Assembly: GCF_933775445.1 (NCBI RefSeq)
Contig: NC_065877.1
Span: 29,140,001-29,204,000 of the forward strand
Reading direction: 5' to 3'
Length of the DNA: 64,000 nucleotides
Source: Argentina anserina
Taxonomy: Eukaryota > Streptophyta > Magnoliopsida > Rosales > Rosaceae
Below, piece after piece: positions 1 through 10,559 of the stretch (position 1 is its first letter; every line of letters starts with the position of its first letter). Below the pieces are notes generated by a model. The model worked only from the letters and a program-made list of their open reading frames with translations, was not told where the DNA came from and made no database searches. The position numbers were made by a program, and so were the translations under genes.

Positions 1-695
1 TGATAGGGTTCTTAACAATGTCAAATTTTGTTGTTCTCCTCTTTCCTTATCTTCTCTGTCTTCCTATCAGACCATAGCGTCAATATCTGAATTCTTATTT
101 CCTACATAGATTAAATTATCTTAATTGAGTTCGATCTCTCACCTATTGGAATGAGTCACATTAATGAGAATCAAATCAAGCAAATGTAGAAGAAACTCAT
201 GGCTATCTTGAGCTCGAACGTGTAAATCAATGAAGTTGTTACTAATGAAAATCAAACATGCAACGTTGAGATCTTGTATGAGAGTAATGAGACAAATGCT
301 TTAACGGAACGGCTTGTCGCGAGCAGTACTAGAGAATACTCGAGTGAAATTACTTTTTCAATTTTATTTTAGAAAATTATGCGAACAGAAATAAGTAATT
401 CAATGATAAATCGTCTAACTTCCACGAAATCTGGAGACAAATTCTCAGTTATCACTTCTCACAGCCCACATAACGAGTCCGATACTTTGAGGACACTTGG
501 TCGTACTGAAGAGGCCATAAGCTTTTGTTGTCTGATTCAATCAACTAAAGAATTTCTCTACAGTCACAAATTCGTTGACTAAACCCATTGGGGCGGCATC
601 TCCTTCTCGACTTCTTCGTCGAATCAATTTGTCTTTATTTATTCCCTCCGACCACTCTATTCCCATCCCCCACTCTGTAAGCTCCGAAGACCCGT
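1..695. other. Upstream/leader region of the kinase gene
   Basis: This is AT-rich DNA followed, from about 575, by a C/T-rich stretch that reads like the 5' leader of the kinase gene starting at 696. A 67-codon ATG frame at 379-582 and overlapping frames resemble no protein family I know, and I do not call them genes. No TATA box stands out. Confidence 0.5.
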
Positions 696-3600
696 ATGGA
701 CCGCCAGGACTCCGCCACGGCCCGCTTCACTCTCGGCCGCCAGTCCTCGCTCGCACCCGACCCGGTCGTCCCGGTCTGCGACGACGACGGCGTCATCGAC
801 CCTCGTGTCCGCCTCATGTACTTGGCCAACGAGGGCGACCTGCAAGGCATCCAGGACCTCCTCGACTCCGGCACCAATGTCAACTTCACCGACATCGACG
901 GCCGTACCGCCCTCCACGTCGCCGCCTGCCAGGGCCAGACCGACGTCGTCCACCTCCTCCTCCGCCGCGGCGCCGACGTCCACCTCCACGACCTCTGGGG
1001 CAGTACGGTAATTTCCACCCCACTTCCTCATCTGCTGCTTCAGTTCAAGTTTCACTTAAAGCTGCTCATGTGGTTTTTGGTCTGGTTTTTTTGTTGTTGT
1101 TGTTGTAATTCAAACACATAGCCTCTAGCGGATGCCGTGTACTATAAGAACGATGACGTCATCAAGCTTCTGGAGCAGCACGGAGCTAAGCCTCCGGTGG
1201 GTTTACTGCACTTTGTGAACTTTTTTTTTTTTGGGATTGAATGTGTCGAGTTTTCGATTATTCGTGTGGAGTGAGTTGGTTTTGGATTTTTAGATGGCTC
1301 CTATGCATGTGGAGAATGCGCGGGAGGTGCCGGAGTATGAGATTGATCCCAAGGAGCTTGATTTTTCGAATAGTGTTGACATAACCAAGGTAATGTGAGT
1401 GATGTCTGTACTTTTGGTGGTGTGAATATTAGTACGGGGGAAGGAAATGAGGAATTTGACTGTTTAAACTTAAAATGCATGTATGGTTTCGGGTCATGTG
1501 GGCGCCTGCTTAACAAAAAGACTCGGTTGGGTACGGATTAGAATTGGTTAAGGTATCAAGTCTGGACTGTTTTCTGGGGATGCTGGTGCTGGTTGCATAC
1601 TGATGTTCATTATGGTGTTTGTTATTTGGGATGTGTTTGCTAGGGAACCTACTGCATTGCCTCATGGCGCGGAATTCAGGTTGCAGTTAAGACACTTGAG
1701 GAGAAAGTTTTTGCTGATGAGTATAAAGTGTAGGTCTGCCTTGCTTTATTCATGTTGCCTTGTCTGTCCTTTTGTTTCTGTTTTTAGTTTAGAGTGCAAT
1801 TTAGGTATCTATTTTCTTTTGACCGGAGTTTTACTTGTTCAATGGAAAATCAGGAATGCATTCAGGGATGAGCTTGCTTTACTTCAGAAAATTCGACACC
1901 CCAATGTTGTCCAATTTTTGGGTGCTGTAACACAAAGCAGTCCGATGATGATTGTCACAGAATATCTACCAAAGGTGTGGTGCAACTGTGCAAGAATGAG
2001 AAGAGTTTAGCTTGATTTCACTTGTTATGTTGTTCCTATTTGGATAAGGGAAGCTTATATTTGGTAAAACATAAAAGAAAATGTTCAAATTTTGAGGGGT
2101 TTTAGATTGTGATGCCATGGCTACTTAATAAGGCCTTCATCACTGTGCACAAAATAAGTTGTTTGGTGACCAATAGACATCTACATTGATGGATTTTTGA
2201 GTTTATGAATTAATGGCAGATTTGGGCATCGACACATTATAGATGTAGGATGCACAATTGAGACGTATGTATGCATATATCAGATGCTTACTTGACATCA
2301 GAAACAGTTTATAAATATTGAAGCTTTTGTAAGGTAAGATTTGATTTTATTACTGCAGGGAGACTTTTGTTTATATCTAAAAAGAAAAGGTGCCTTGAAG
2401 CCAACAGCAGCAGTGAAATTTGCACTTGACATTGCCAGGTTAGTCGGTTCTCCAGTGGCCTTTTTACTAAAATCGTTTGCAATTTTCATTGAGGCATTGT
2501 AATTGTGTAAATCAGAAAGGCTAGTGTTGACAACTGGACATACTTTTAATGTTTAAGGCTACATAGTATTTTTGATGTCATTAATCTTCTGGTGAAATTT
2601 CTGGTGTATATTTTTAAGTGAATGAGGTGTAATCCTTCAATTTTCTATATCAGATATAACCAATCCTATTTCATCTACTTGGTGGTCATGCCAGAACTTT
2701 ATATTAATCAAAATTTAACTTCTTGCATTTGCATTTCTCCAACAATAAATTTGATTGAGTTTTTCGGTATTACAGTTGATAGAAGTAGATGATAATATAT
2801 GCTCTAGCTTATAGTACCTGAATATCTTGCAGGGGGATGAATTATTTGCATGAGCATAAGCCTGAAGCAATAATTCATCGAGATCTGGAGCCCTCGTATG
2901 CTTCTTCTCTTTTTTCTCTCATTATGTGTCATGTCATGGCTATTACTTAATTCTTGTGGCGTATTTACATACAAATTCAATTTTTTGTTGTTGTTGTTGT
3001 TGTATTATGTATATTCACTGAGCATATAAATCATCATATCTTTTTAAGCTGGCTTGAATCATGCACCATCAATAACTAAATTATTGAAACTGTGATAGTT
3101 TCTTAATTGTTCGTGAGTAAGATAACAGAAACCTATTGCGGGATGATTCTGGGCATCTGAAAGTTGCAGACTTTGGAGTGAGCAAGCAATTGATAGTCGC
3201 AAAGACGGTTAAAGAAGACAGACCAGTGACAAGTCAAAACACTTCTTGTATGTTATCTTCTTTCTTGAAGTGTTCATTCTCAATTTCTTAGAATAGTGCT
3301 ATCTTGTAAAATTATGGACTCATCCTATCATTTCTGTCCTTTATTAAAAAAATATATAAAAAAAATATACGGAGGTTGCTAATCACAATAGACAATAAAA
3401 TAGGCTCTTGCAGTTCTGTTGGAGATTTAGAGCTTTAATGTTTCTTTGTCCTATAAACATAGGGGTTATAAACTTTTGCAGTTTTGATTCTGTGCGGTAG
3501 CACCTATCTGCAGCTGCTGTTGTTAAATGATGTAATCTTCATTGAACAGGGAGATACGTGGCTCCTGAAGTTTACAGAAATGAAGAATATGATATGAAAG

Positions 3601-4722
3601 TGGATGTCTTTTCATTTGCCTTGATCTTGCAAGAGGTATACTCTCTGTCATATTGATGATATGTGTATGTTTCCATGCATCCTCTTCTTTGTGATATGAT
3701 CTTCTTTACACTTTTGTTCATACATGTTTATATATGGAACCGATGCGCCCATGCCATTATGTAGTCATAATCTTACATGATGCAGCCTTTGGCACAGCTA
3801 CATTATCAGGAACACCGTTTCCTGCCTATCAGCCGGGTTCAAAGCATTTTGTCTGTATATATAACTTCTTTCCTGCTGGTTGAAATCTGGAAAGCTTTAT
3901 TGTTATTTGGTCTACTTTCGTTACATAGAGCACTCAATTAATTTCTCTTTTTTTTTTCTCCAAGGATTTACATTGTCAATGATTACGAATAATGTTTAGT
4001 CATTTACTCATTTCCCATTTTCCCCAGATGATTGAAGGTTGTCTACCATTTTATACAAAACCAGAAAAGGATGTACCTAAAGCATATGTTGCAAATGAGC
4101 GCCCACCGTTTAGAGCTTCACCAAAGCTTTACGCACATGGATTAAAGGAGTAAGTTGATTGAGCTTCTATTGTTCATCAAAGAATAGTAGGGCAGCAAAA
4201 TTTTGAAAAGAATAAACATAAAAATTAATTAATACTTTTTCTTGGTTTCACTTGCTGTATGGATAGATATAGAATTATGCTGTAGACTAAAGAATGAAAA
4301 GTAGCTGGTACCCTGTTATTATGTTCTCTAAGGAGATTTCCATGTTAAGAAAGCTTTCTGTTTTTTTTTGGCAGGTTGATTGAGCAATGTTGGAGTCAGG
4401 ACCCATTCAGGAGACCGACATTCAAGCAAATAATTAAGAGTTTGGACAACATTAACGACCAGTATGCTCGGAAAAGACGCTGGAAGGTGAGCACTTTGTC
4501 TATGGGATTCTTAGAACTAAAACTTTCTAAGCCCACTTATATATCTTGTGGAATTTGTCTTTTGAAAATCAGCCAATTTGGCGACGATTGTAAATTGGCT
4601 TCTGCAATTTCTTGTATTGTATACAGGGTATGCCACTTATGTGTCTCCAGAACCTGGAGAACATGGTGAAGAAGGGTCGTTCAAGTCCCAGCAGCCATTC
4701 TTCCCCCTCTACATGGAGATGA
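696..4722 (+). CDS. VIK: VIK/ILK-like ankyrin-repeat Raf-like protein kinase
   Basis: Twelve coding exons fit GT-AG junctions and keep one frame: 696-1007, 1122-1196, 1294-1389, 1644-1729, 1854-1974, 2359-2438, 2833-2895, 3129-3247, 3550-3635, 4028-4149, 4375-4486, 4627-4722. The product is 455 residues, normal for plant integrin-linked-kinase-like Raf (MAPKKK group C) proteins. About residues 45-130 form ankyrin repeats (GRTALHVAACQG). The kinase domain follows: VAVK lysine 177, HRD with Asp274 (HRDLEPSN), DFG at 292-294, then WRYVAPEVYRNEEYD and a CW..DP.RRPTF end. The glycine-rich loop is degenerate (KGTYCIASWRG). Family knowledge: Arabidopsis VIK is a cytosolic Ser/Thr kinase linked to vascular receptor signalling and tonoplast sugar transport; that role here is inferred. 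The start is the first ATG in frame with the ankyrin domain. The choice between VIK and a close paralogue is unsure. Confidence 0.93.
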
Positions 4723-5102
4723 GTAACCATTGCTTTCATGCAAGATTTCTGTTGTTATTTCTCCTTGATCTGAGGAAGGTTTTTCTGGCAGAGATTAATT
4801 TGTAAGATGGTTACACTTTTAGGAGTTCAGTTGTTGAACTAGGCCCTTCTAAGATTTCAAGTTTTTCTCCTTGACTTGTCTGTGTTCCACATATTCTTTG
4901 TGATTGTGCAAGGTGAGAAAGAAAGAAAGATGCACTGCTGATCTTCAAATTCTCATTGATATTTGTATCAAAAGTGTGTTTGACAAAACCTATCTCATGT
5001 TCTACGAACCCATTAGTAACTGCAACAGACTACTTGAAGTAGTTTCTCAACGCATTAATAACTTTAAGCACACAATGAACAAGTGAGAAGTTAATAGTGC
5101 TA
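4723..5102. other. Convergent intergenic region / 3' UTRs
   Basis: This 380-bp gap separates the stop codons of the + strand kinase and the - strand zinc transporter. It is AT-rich and must hold both 3' UTRs and poly(A) sites. I see no further gene. Confidence 0.6.
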
Positions 5103-7643
5103 TCACTCGACACATTCCAACTGCACTGTTAAATCCTTGATACCGGCATCATGTAATAAGTGCGATACCTGAGCTTTTGCAGAACCTTTGTCAATCTCTG
5201 TAGAAACATGAAGATGGAGCGTTCCCACTACATCTGAGTTTGTGAAACTCCATACATGCATGTTCCGAATACCGGAAACCCCCCTTATTTTCCTAACATC
5301 ATTAAGAGCTTTTCTCAAATCCTGCTCATGTGCCCTAGGAACTCTTTGCAGCAAGACTTCTGCAGAGTTTCTGAGCAATGGGATGACTGAAGATACAATC
5401 AAGACGGAGATAAATATTGAGCAGGCGGGATCAGCGACAAGCCATCCTTTGTATTTAATTAAGAGCGTTGATATAACAACTCCGACACTTCCCAAGGTGT
5501 CAGCCAGAACATGCAGAAATATTCCTTCCATGTTGTGGTCAATGTGCTGGTGCTGATGCTTGGTTGATTTTTCAGTAGGCAATCTTTCTAGTTCGGGACC
5601 ATGTTGGTGACTGTGGCTGCATTGATCATTATGCTGGTGGCCGTGCTTGTGGCTGTGATCAAGCTGGTGGCTGTGGTCGTGGTGGTCATGCTGGTGACTG
5701 TGATCGTGGTGGTCATGCTGGTGGCTGTGGTCGTGGTGGTCATGCTGGTGGCTATGGTCGTGGTGATCATGCTGGTGGCTGCGGTCATGCAGATGATCTT
5801 TGCAGGCAACAGAACTGCCATGTTGGTGATCGTGATCATGGCTGGCACATGATTCTTGAGAAATAGCTATACACTCCTCAATCTTTTCACCATGATTATG
5901 TCCAGCAGATGCATGCCGATGTTGATGACTGTGGGAGTGGGAGCATGATCCAGTTCCACCATGGGCATGATGATGCTCCTCATGGAAGAAGATTAAACCG
6001 ACCACATTGACAAGAAGCCCTCCAATCGAAACAACTAGTAAACTGCTAGTCGACATCTCCTGAGGGTCCAAAATCCTCTCAAGTGATTCCAATACTATTA
6101 GTGCGCCAACCAAAACCAGAAAAACAGCATTAGTATATCCGGCAAGAACCTCAAATCTCCCACGGCCATAATTAAACTCATGATTTGCAGGCAAACGCGA
6201 AATATACGAAGCATATAACCCAATCGCCAGAGCAGCACAATCAAACAACATGTGACAGGCATCTGATATCAGCCCCAGACTATTACTCATGAAACCAGCA
6301 ATGAATTCCACAAACATGTACGCAGTATTAATCAGAAGGAAGAGCGCAATCTTCCGGGACTTCCTCTCACTCAAAATATGCCTAATAGGCTTCATAACAG
6401 ATGCACTAAATGATTCCGAGGACTCCATCCCCAGTTCAAGATAATCAAAAGGATCCAACTCCCTAACAGCAATGTAAAGCAGCATACCACAAAGCAACAA
6501 CCCCCAAAGTGACAATTCCGCAAAATAGAACAACTCCAAAACAACGGTACACAAAAAGGTAACCAAATACTCCCTCCGAAAATCTTTAGAACTCACCAAC
6601 CTCTCATCACTATACCCCTCGCTCAAAAGCACGCCGAAAACAACAGTGTTCGCCAAAGGCCACCCCATGCTCCCAATCGAAACTCCATCTCCCTCACCTT
6701 GAAACATAAAAACGCTAACAACAGCAGGAATGAACAGCACAACAGTAGTGAAAAACAACGAAATCACACGAACCCTCTTCCTCCCCAGCTGCCTAATACT
6801 CCCCCAATTCATCGAAACCCTCTCGTAACACCCTAAAAATCCGGAGAGAAACGGCAGCAGCATTGGCCAGAACCTCACGCATTCCTCGGCTCCCAATTTG
6901 GAAACAAATTTCGCCGAAAAGGGGAAGCATTGTGTTCGGTCCCAGCTCATGGACAGCAAGAACAGCCCAGTCACCAATGCGAGGAACCCGCGAATCTTGG
7001 AAGAGCGGTTGCGATCATTATTGATGGTTCTTTGTTTGGTTCCCTCGGCCAAGAACCGTGCGGCGACATTTCCGGACATCTCGGCGAGGATCATGGCGGC
7101 GGTGCCGCAGTAGCGGAGGGCTTGGAAGCGGAGGAGGAAGACGGCGGCGAGGAGGATCGATTTGGCGACGAGGAGCTTGTGCTGGGATTGGGAGATGAGA
7201 GTGAGGGAGAAGATGGGTTGGGTGGGGTTACGGCGGAAGGGGTCTTTGGCGGCGGCGGCGGAGGAGGAGGAGGTGAGAAGAGAGAAAGAGAGGGTGAGGA
7301 GGAAGGAGAGGAGGGAGACGAGGAAGGAGAAGGGGAAGAGAGAGAAGGAAGGGGAGGAGGAGCGGAGGAAGGGGAGGAGGGAGTAGAGTGATCGGAGGGA
7401 GAGGAGGAGGAGGAAGAGGAAGGAGAGTGAGGATTTGCTTGAGGCTCCGCCGTTTGCGGCGGCGAGGGAGGAGGAGAGGCGGTGTTTGGAGGGAGTGACG
7501 GAGGTGGAGGAGGGGGTGAAGGGGTAGAGGGGGTATTGGCGGGAGGTGGTCGCGGTGGGAGTGGTGGAGGCGAAGGTGGTGGGGCGTTGAGGGAGGGAGA
7601 GGCGGTGGGGGCGGTGGTGGTGGTGGTGGTGGTCATCGGCCAT
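5103..7643 (-). CDS. MTP12: Cation diffusion facilitator, MTP12 / ZnT5-like Zn transporter
   Basis: A single uninterrupted frame encodes 846 residues. An in-frame extension to 7685 begins with TTG, so I place the start at the first ATG, 7643 (MADDHHHHHH). The N-terminal half is a Ser/Pro-rich tail plus many hydrophobic segments, the extended multi-TM region typical of MTP12/ZnT5. The C-terminal half is a classic CDF domain. TM2 carries His464-x3-Asp468 (HMLFD) and TM5 carries His711-x3-Asp715 (HVLAD), the paired HxxxD zinc-binding signature. Between them lies a very long His-rich loop with four tandem SHQHDHHDH-type units. The protein ends with a CDF C-terminal domain. Family knowledge: MTP12 pairs with MTP5 in the Golgi to move Zn2+ into the lumen; partner and location are inferred. 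It is convergent with the kinase gene. Confidence 0.92.
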   Translation of the reverse strand: MADDHHHHHHRPHRLSLPQRPTTFASTTPTATTSRQYPLYPFTPSSTSVTPSKHRLSSSLAAANGGASSKSSLSFLFLLLLSLRSLYSLLPFLRSSSPSFSLFPFSFLVSLLSFLLTLSFSLLTSSSSAAAAKDPFRRNPTQPIFSLTLISQSQHKLLVAKSILLAAVFLLRFQALRYCGTAAMILAEMSGNVAARFLAEGTKQRTINNDRNRSSKIRGFLALVTGLFLLSMSWDRTQCFPFSAKFVSKLGAEECVRFWPMLLPFLSGFLGCYERVSMNWGSIRQLGRKRVRVISLFFTTVVLFIPAVVSVFMFQGEGDGVSIGSMGWPLANTVVFGVLLSEGYSDERLVSSKDFRREYLVTFLCTVVLELFYFAELSLWGLLLCGMLLYIAVRELDPFDYLELGMESSESFSASVMKPIRHILSERKSRKIALFLLINTAYMFVEFIAGFMSNSLGLISDACHMLFDCAALAIGLYASYISRLPANHEFNYGRGRFEVLAGYTNAVFLVLVGALIVLESLERILDPQEMSTSSLLVVSIGGLLVNVVGLIFFHEEHHHAHGGTGSCSHSHSHQHRHASAGHNHGEKIEECIAISQESCASHDHDHQHGSSVACKDHLHDRSHQHDHHDHSHQHDHHDHSHQHDHHDHSHQHDHHDHSHQLDHSHKHGHQHNDQCSHSHQHGPELERLPTEKSTKHQHQHIDHNMEGIFLHVLADTLGSVGVVISTLLIKYKGWLVADPACSIFISVLIVSSVIPLLRNSAEVLLQRVPRAHEQDLRKALNDVRKIRGVSGIRNMHVWSFTNSDVVGTLHLHVSTEIDKGSAKAQVSHLLHDAGIKDLTVQLECVE
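5664..5771. repeat. 27-bp coding minisatellite in the His-rich loop
   Basis: Four head-to-tail 27-bp units lie in frame with the Zn transporter, each encoding nine residues (read as HQHDHHDHS). Units differ by single bases. More degenerate His-rich copies lie on both sides, to about 5600 and 5850. Confidence 0.9.
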
Positions 7644-8984
7644 TTTGGAATTCGGTGGAGTTTTTGAGTTTGGGAGAAGCTCCAAGTGGTATGTTTTTGA
7701 CTCTCGAGTTGAGATGCCCTGTTACTCTATTAGGTCGGGATCTAACCGACGTCGTTTTGTATAGACCACACCAGAACTAAAATATCGGCGAGAACGGAAA
7801 TATCAAGGGTCCAAAAAATGTTCCATTTCGGGAAAATATCGATCTTGAAAATTAATTGAGAAATTTGATGGAAATTTTGAGGGATGTTTCTTTGATCAAT
7901 TATCTACTATATTTTATAATAAAAAAGTTAGGTATAACTATTAGTCTATAATGAGTTGTAGTACTTTAAGGTGAAACAATCGTCGATAATTCTTAAAAAT
8001 GACTTTATAATTTAGCATCTAATTGACTTGAAAATGAATATAGTAGATAATTTATTGCTAAATTTACCCCCATAAGTTCATCATTAATCTATATGATAGT
8101 ACGTAAGTGGTAAAAAAAAAATTCAAGAAGAACAAAGGAAAAGAGTAGTGGTGCAACAATCTTTTATTTATAGTGTAGCAAAGTTAAGAAAAAATATTTA
8201 AAATCAGCTAACAATTAACTTATAGTGAATAATTAAATTATTAAAGGACGGAAAAAAAGTAGTATAATTAGTTGGGATTAATAAATCATTTTTATAAATT
8301 AAGACTAGTAATTAAAGAAAATACATATATTATAACAATGCATAATGTAACAATAAATGGACTTAGTTGAGATGGCCGATTTTTTAGTCCTTGGACCCCA
8401 CTATGATACTAAGACTAGTCTATATTTTTCGGTTCAATTCTGTTGACTACGTACTCATCATATGATCATTCATATCTAAGACAGAATTTATATACATTAT
8501 GTTTGAGGTTCTTGTTTAGGTCGTGCAATTTGTTAAGTCTAATAACAATGTGGTGCTTCATGTCAGTGATTTAAGATCGAGGTTGTAAGTTTATGCTAAC
8601 AAAGGTCGTAATTTTCAAAGTTTCGGTCAATCAAGTTTAGACCTTGATTCTGGCAGCCCTGTTCGTCAGACTGCGACGAAGCTAAGGCAGCTGATGAACT
8701 TGAGAGCTAGCTACTATATAGTGTCAAATCTAACAATATAATCAATATGAGGAAGAGAAAGAATTAAACTTTGCTTCCCTATATTTCCAACAATGTACGT
8801 ACTGCGTAGTGCGTACTCGATCGGATACCCTAAACCCAAATAAATAGAGGAATCTACTTACTCTGTGCATTGAAACTCACTTGAAATTATTCCAATATAT
8901 TTCTGCTATTCTCATACCGCCATACGCATTACGTAGAATAACTTGTTCAGTTATAATTTTAATATCTTTTCCTTTATAATTCTT
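7644..8984. other. AT-rich intergenic DNA
   Basis: This holds the promoter and 5' UTR of the Zn transporter (near 7644-7760) and then strongly AT-rich sequence. I found no gene, RNA or clear transposon end in it. Confidence 0.5.
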
Positions 8985-9212
8985 ATGTTTGTGATAACAC
9001 CACGTACCTTGGAAAGTCGGAAGTATGCTGTACGCCGCTCGCACGGTCGCACCAAGCTAAGTATGAGACACATGACCAATTCAACACCACACTGTATGGC
9101 AAGGGATCTTCTATCTTTGAAATCTTTCTATAATCATTATGAGGACGTACATAACAAACAACACATTCCGGTATATAAATTGGATAAGAAACTCCTTGAT
9201 CGATCGAATTAA
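8985..9212 (+). CDS. Small ORF, hypothetical 75-residue protein
   Basis: An ATG frame of 75 codons starts with a short hydrophobic stretch and continues basic and polar, ending KLDKKLLDRSN. In-frame codons upstream of the ATG also read hydrophobic (8943 on) but begin with TTG. I recognise no family. A TATA-like ATAAATA lies near 8840. The 3' part of the frame (from 9087) falls in the 261-bp sequence repeated at 14857, so the locus may be the broken remains of a longer gene. It could equally be chance. Confidence 0.2.
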   Translation: MFVITPRTLESRKYAVRRSHGRTKLSMRHMTNSTPHCMARDLLSLKSFYNHYEDVHNKQHIPVYKLDKKLLDRSN

Positions 9213-9347
9213 TGGGGCTACTTGAGGAACTTAAATTTTGCATGAAGGATTGTTTTTGTACGTGTTAATATACTCATTCCTAATTTCCTATACACATTCT
9301 AAGCATAATACTTAAGTACACGATTTATTCCCTCAACGTACTGAATC
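9087..9347 (+). repeat. 261-bp direct repeat, left copy
   Basis: This sequence recurs in the same orientation and at equal length at 14857-15117. I count three mismatches and no gaps. It directly borders the left side of the 5.5-kb PMD-gene insertion. Sequence to its left (accaattcaaca) resembles that left of the right copy (accaattctgga), suggesting microhomology. Confidence 0.92.
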
Positions 9348-10455
9348 TACTGTTCGAGCTGGGAAAACGGATCCTCCTCAGAGAACAATCAGCAAGTCCT
9401 GGTGTCGAACCCTAGACGGTTCGACCCTTCGTTCTCTGTTGTTGCCGGTGTGCCAGTACCTTTGAGTTAGGTACAACTCTTGCTTTGTTTGACGATGATT
9501 GCGCTCACGTACTGTCTTCTTCTCAAACGATTGCTCCGCAGATGCTGATAAACCGCTTAAATTCGAATGACCTATACACAACCGGAGTTACTAGGTACCT
9601 TTCACTCCACCTCAAGTAGATGACCGATCTTACTTTAGATCGCTTGGGGAAAATAGAGCTTATATTGTGTCGTTAATAGCAGGACTCTCTCGCGAATGAG
9701 ATTTGCTGACTAGTGCAGACTTTTGTGTTTGCTAGAAGCTAGGCTAGCGTCTCGATGGACTTGACTCTAGTTGCCGAGGTTAATCGGACTTGTTTACTAC
9801 ATGCAGCGCAAGGCGTAAATCTGGGTAGCTCCAATCCGATGGGAGACTTGGTTGCCGAAGCGAATCAGACTTTTACTCCGTGTGGAGATTTGACTATGCG
9901 GTTGCGCGATAGTTTGTTTTGACGTTGCGTCTGTTATTCTGCACATTCGACCCCCTTATATAGAGAACACAAATTGTTCTTTCTTACGCATTAAGTCTTG
10001 AGAATCTCTTAGTTGATTTAGATTCACCTTCCTTAATCAACTCAGATTCTATACAGCGATAGTCCCCTAAATCTATTCCAATACGGCAAGTAATCTTGCT
10101 CTGTGATATATTTTCCCCAAATAACCGGTCCACAAGCCTAAATAGTCTAGATAATACCAGAGTATTATTTTAGGCCCAAACATTGCCCCCCAGACCTTGA
10201 AATTGAAGACCCCGCGAAATTGAAAAGGGCTAGAAGAAAAAACCCCAAACGGTTATCTTTTTACAATAATCTGAAACGCTTTACGTTCCCCCATTGCCAA
10301 CTGACGCGCGGCTTCACCTCAAACCACTACCACCTTTCGAGCTGAAGTACGCGAGAAACACTTACTGTTTCAGAAACTCAAACCAGTTTCAATCGAGCAA
10401 ACACGACACTTCCCCGAACCCGGTCTGTTTCGATTTCAGAAACCCCTTCAGTTCT

Positions 10456-10463
10456 TATATAAA
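10456..10463 (+). promoter_or_regulatory. TATA box of the PMD gene
   Basis: TATATAAA lies 97 bp upstream of the PMD start ATG at 10560, a suitable distance for a short 5' leader. This suggests the inserted gene carries its own core promoter. Confidence 0.5.
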
Positions 10464-10559
10464 TCGCGATCTCGAACCCTACAAGTTCATCCAACCCGAT
10501 TGCTCTATCATCAGAAAACCCAGAAAGCCCTCTTTTGAAATTCTTAACCTCTGATAACA

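Noticed and set aside
635..1055. Long minus-strand and alternative-frame ORFs over the first kinase exon
   Set aside because: These are shadows of the GC-rich ankyrin-coding exon.
7091..7636. Proline/serine-rich alternative-frame ORF over the transporter N-terminus
   Set aside because: It is a frame shadow of the Ser/Pro-rich start of the Zn transporter gene; only the main frame runs on into the CDF domain.
7644..7685. N-terminal extension of the Zn transporter to 7685
   Set aside because: The codon at 7685 is TTG, not ATG. The first ATG is at 7643.
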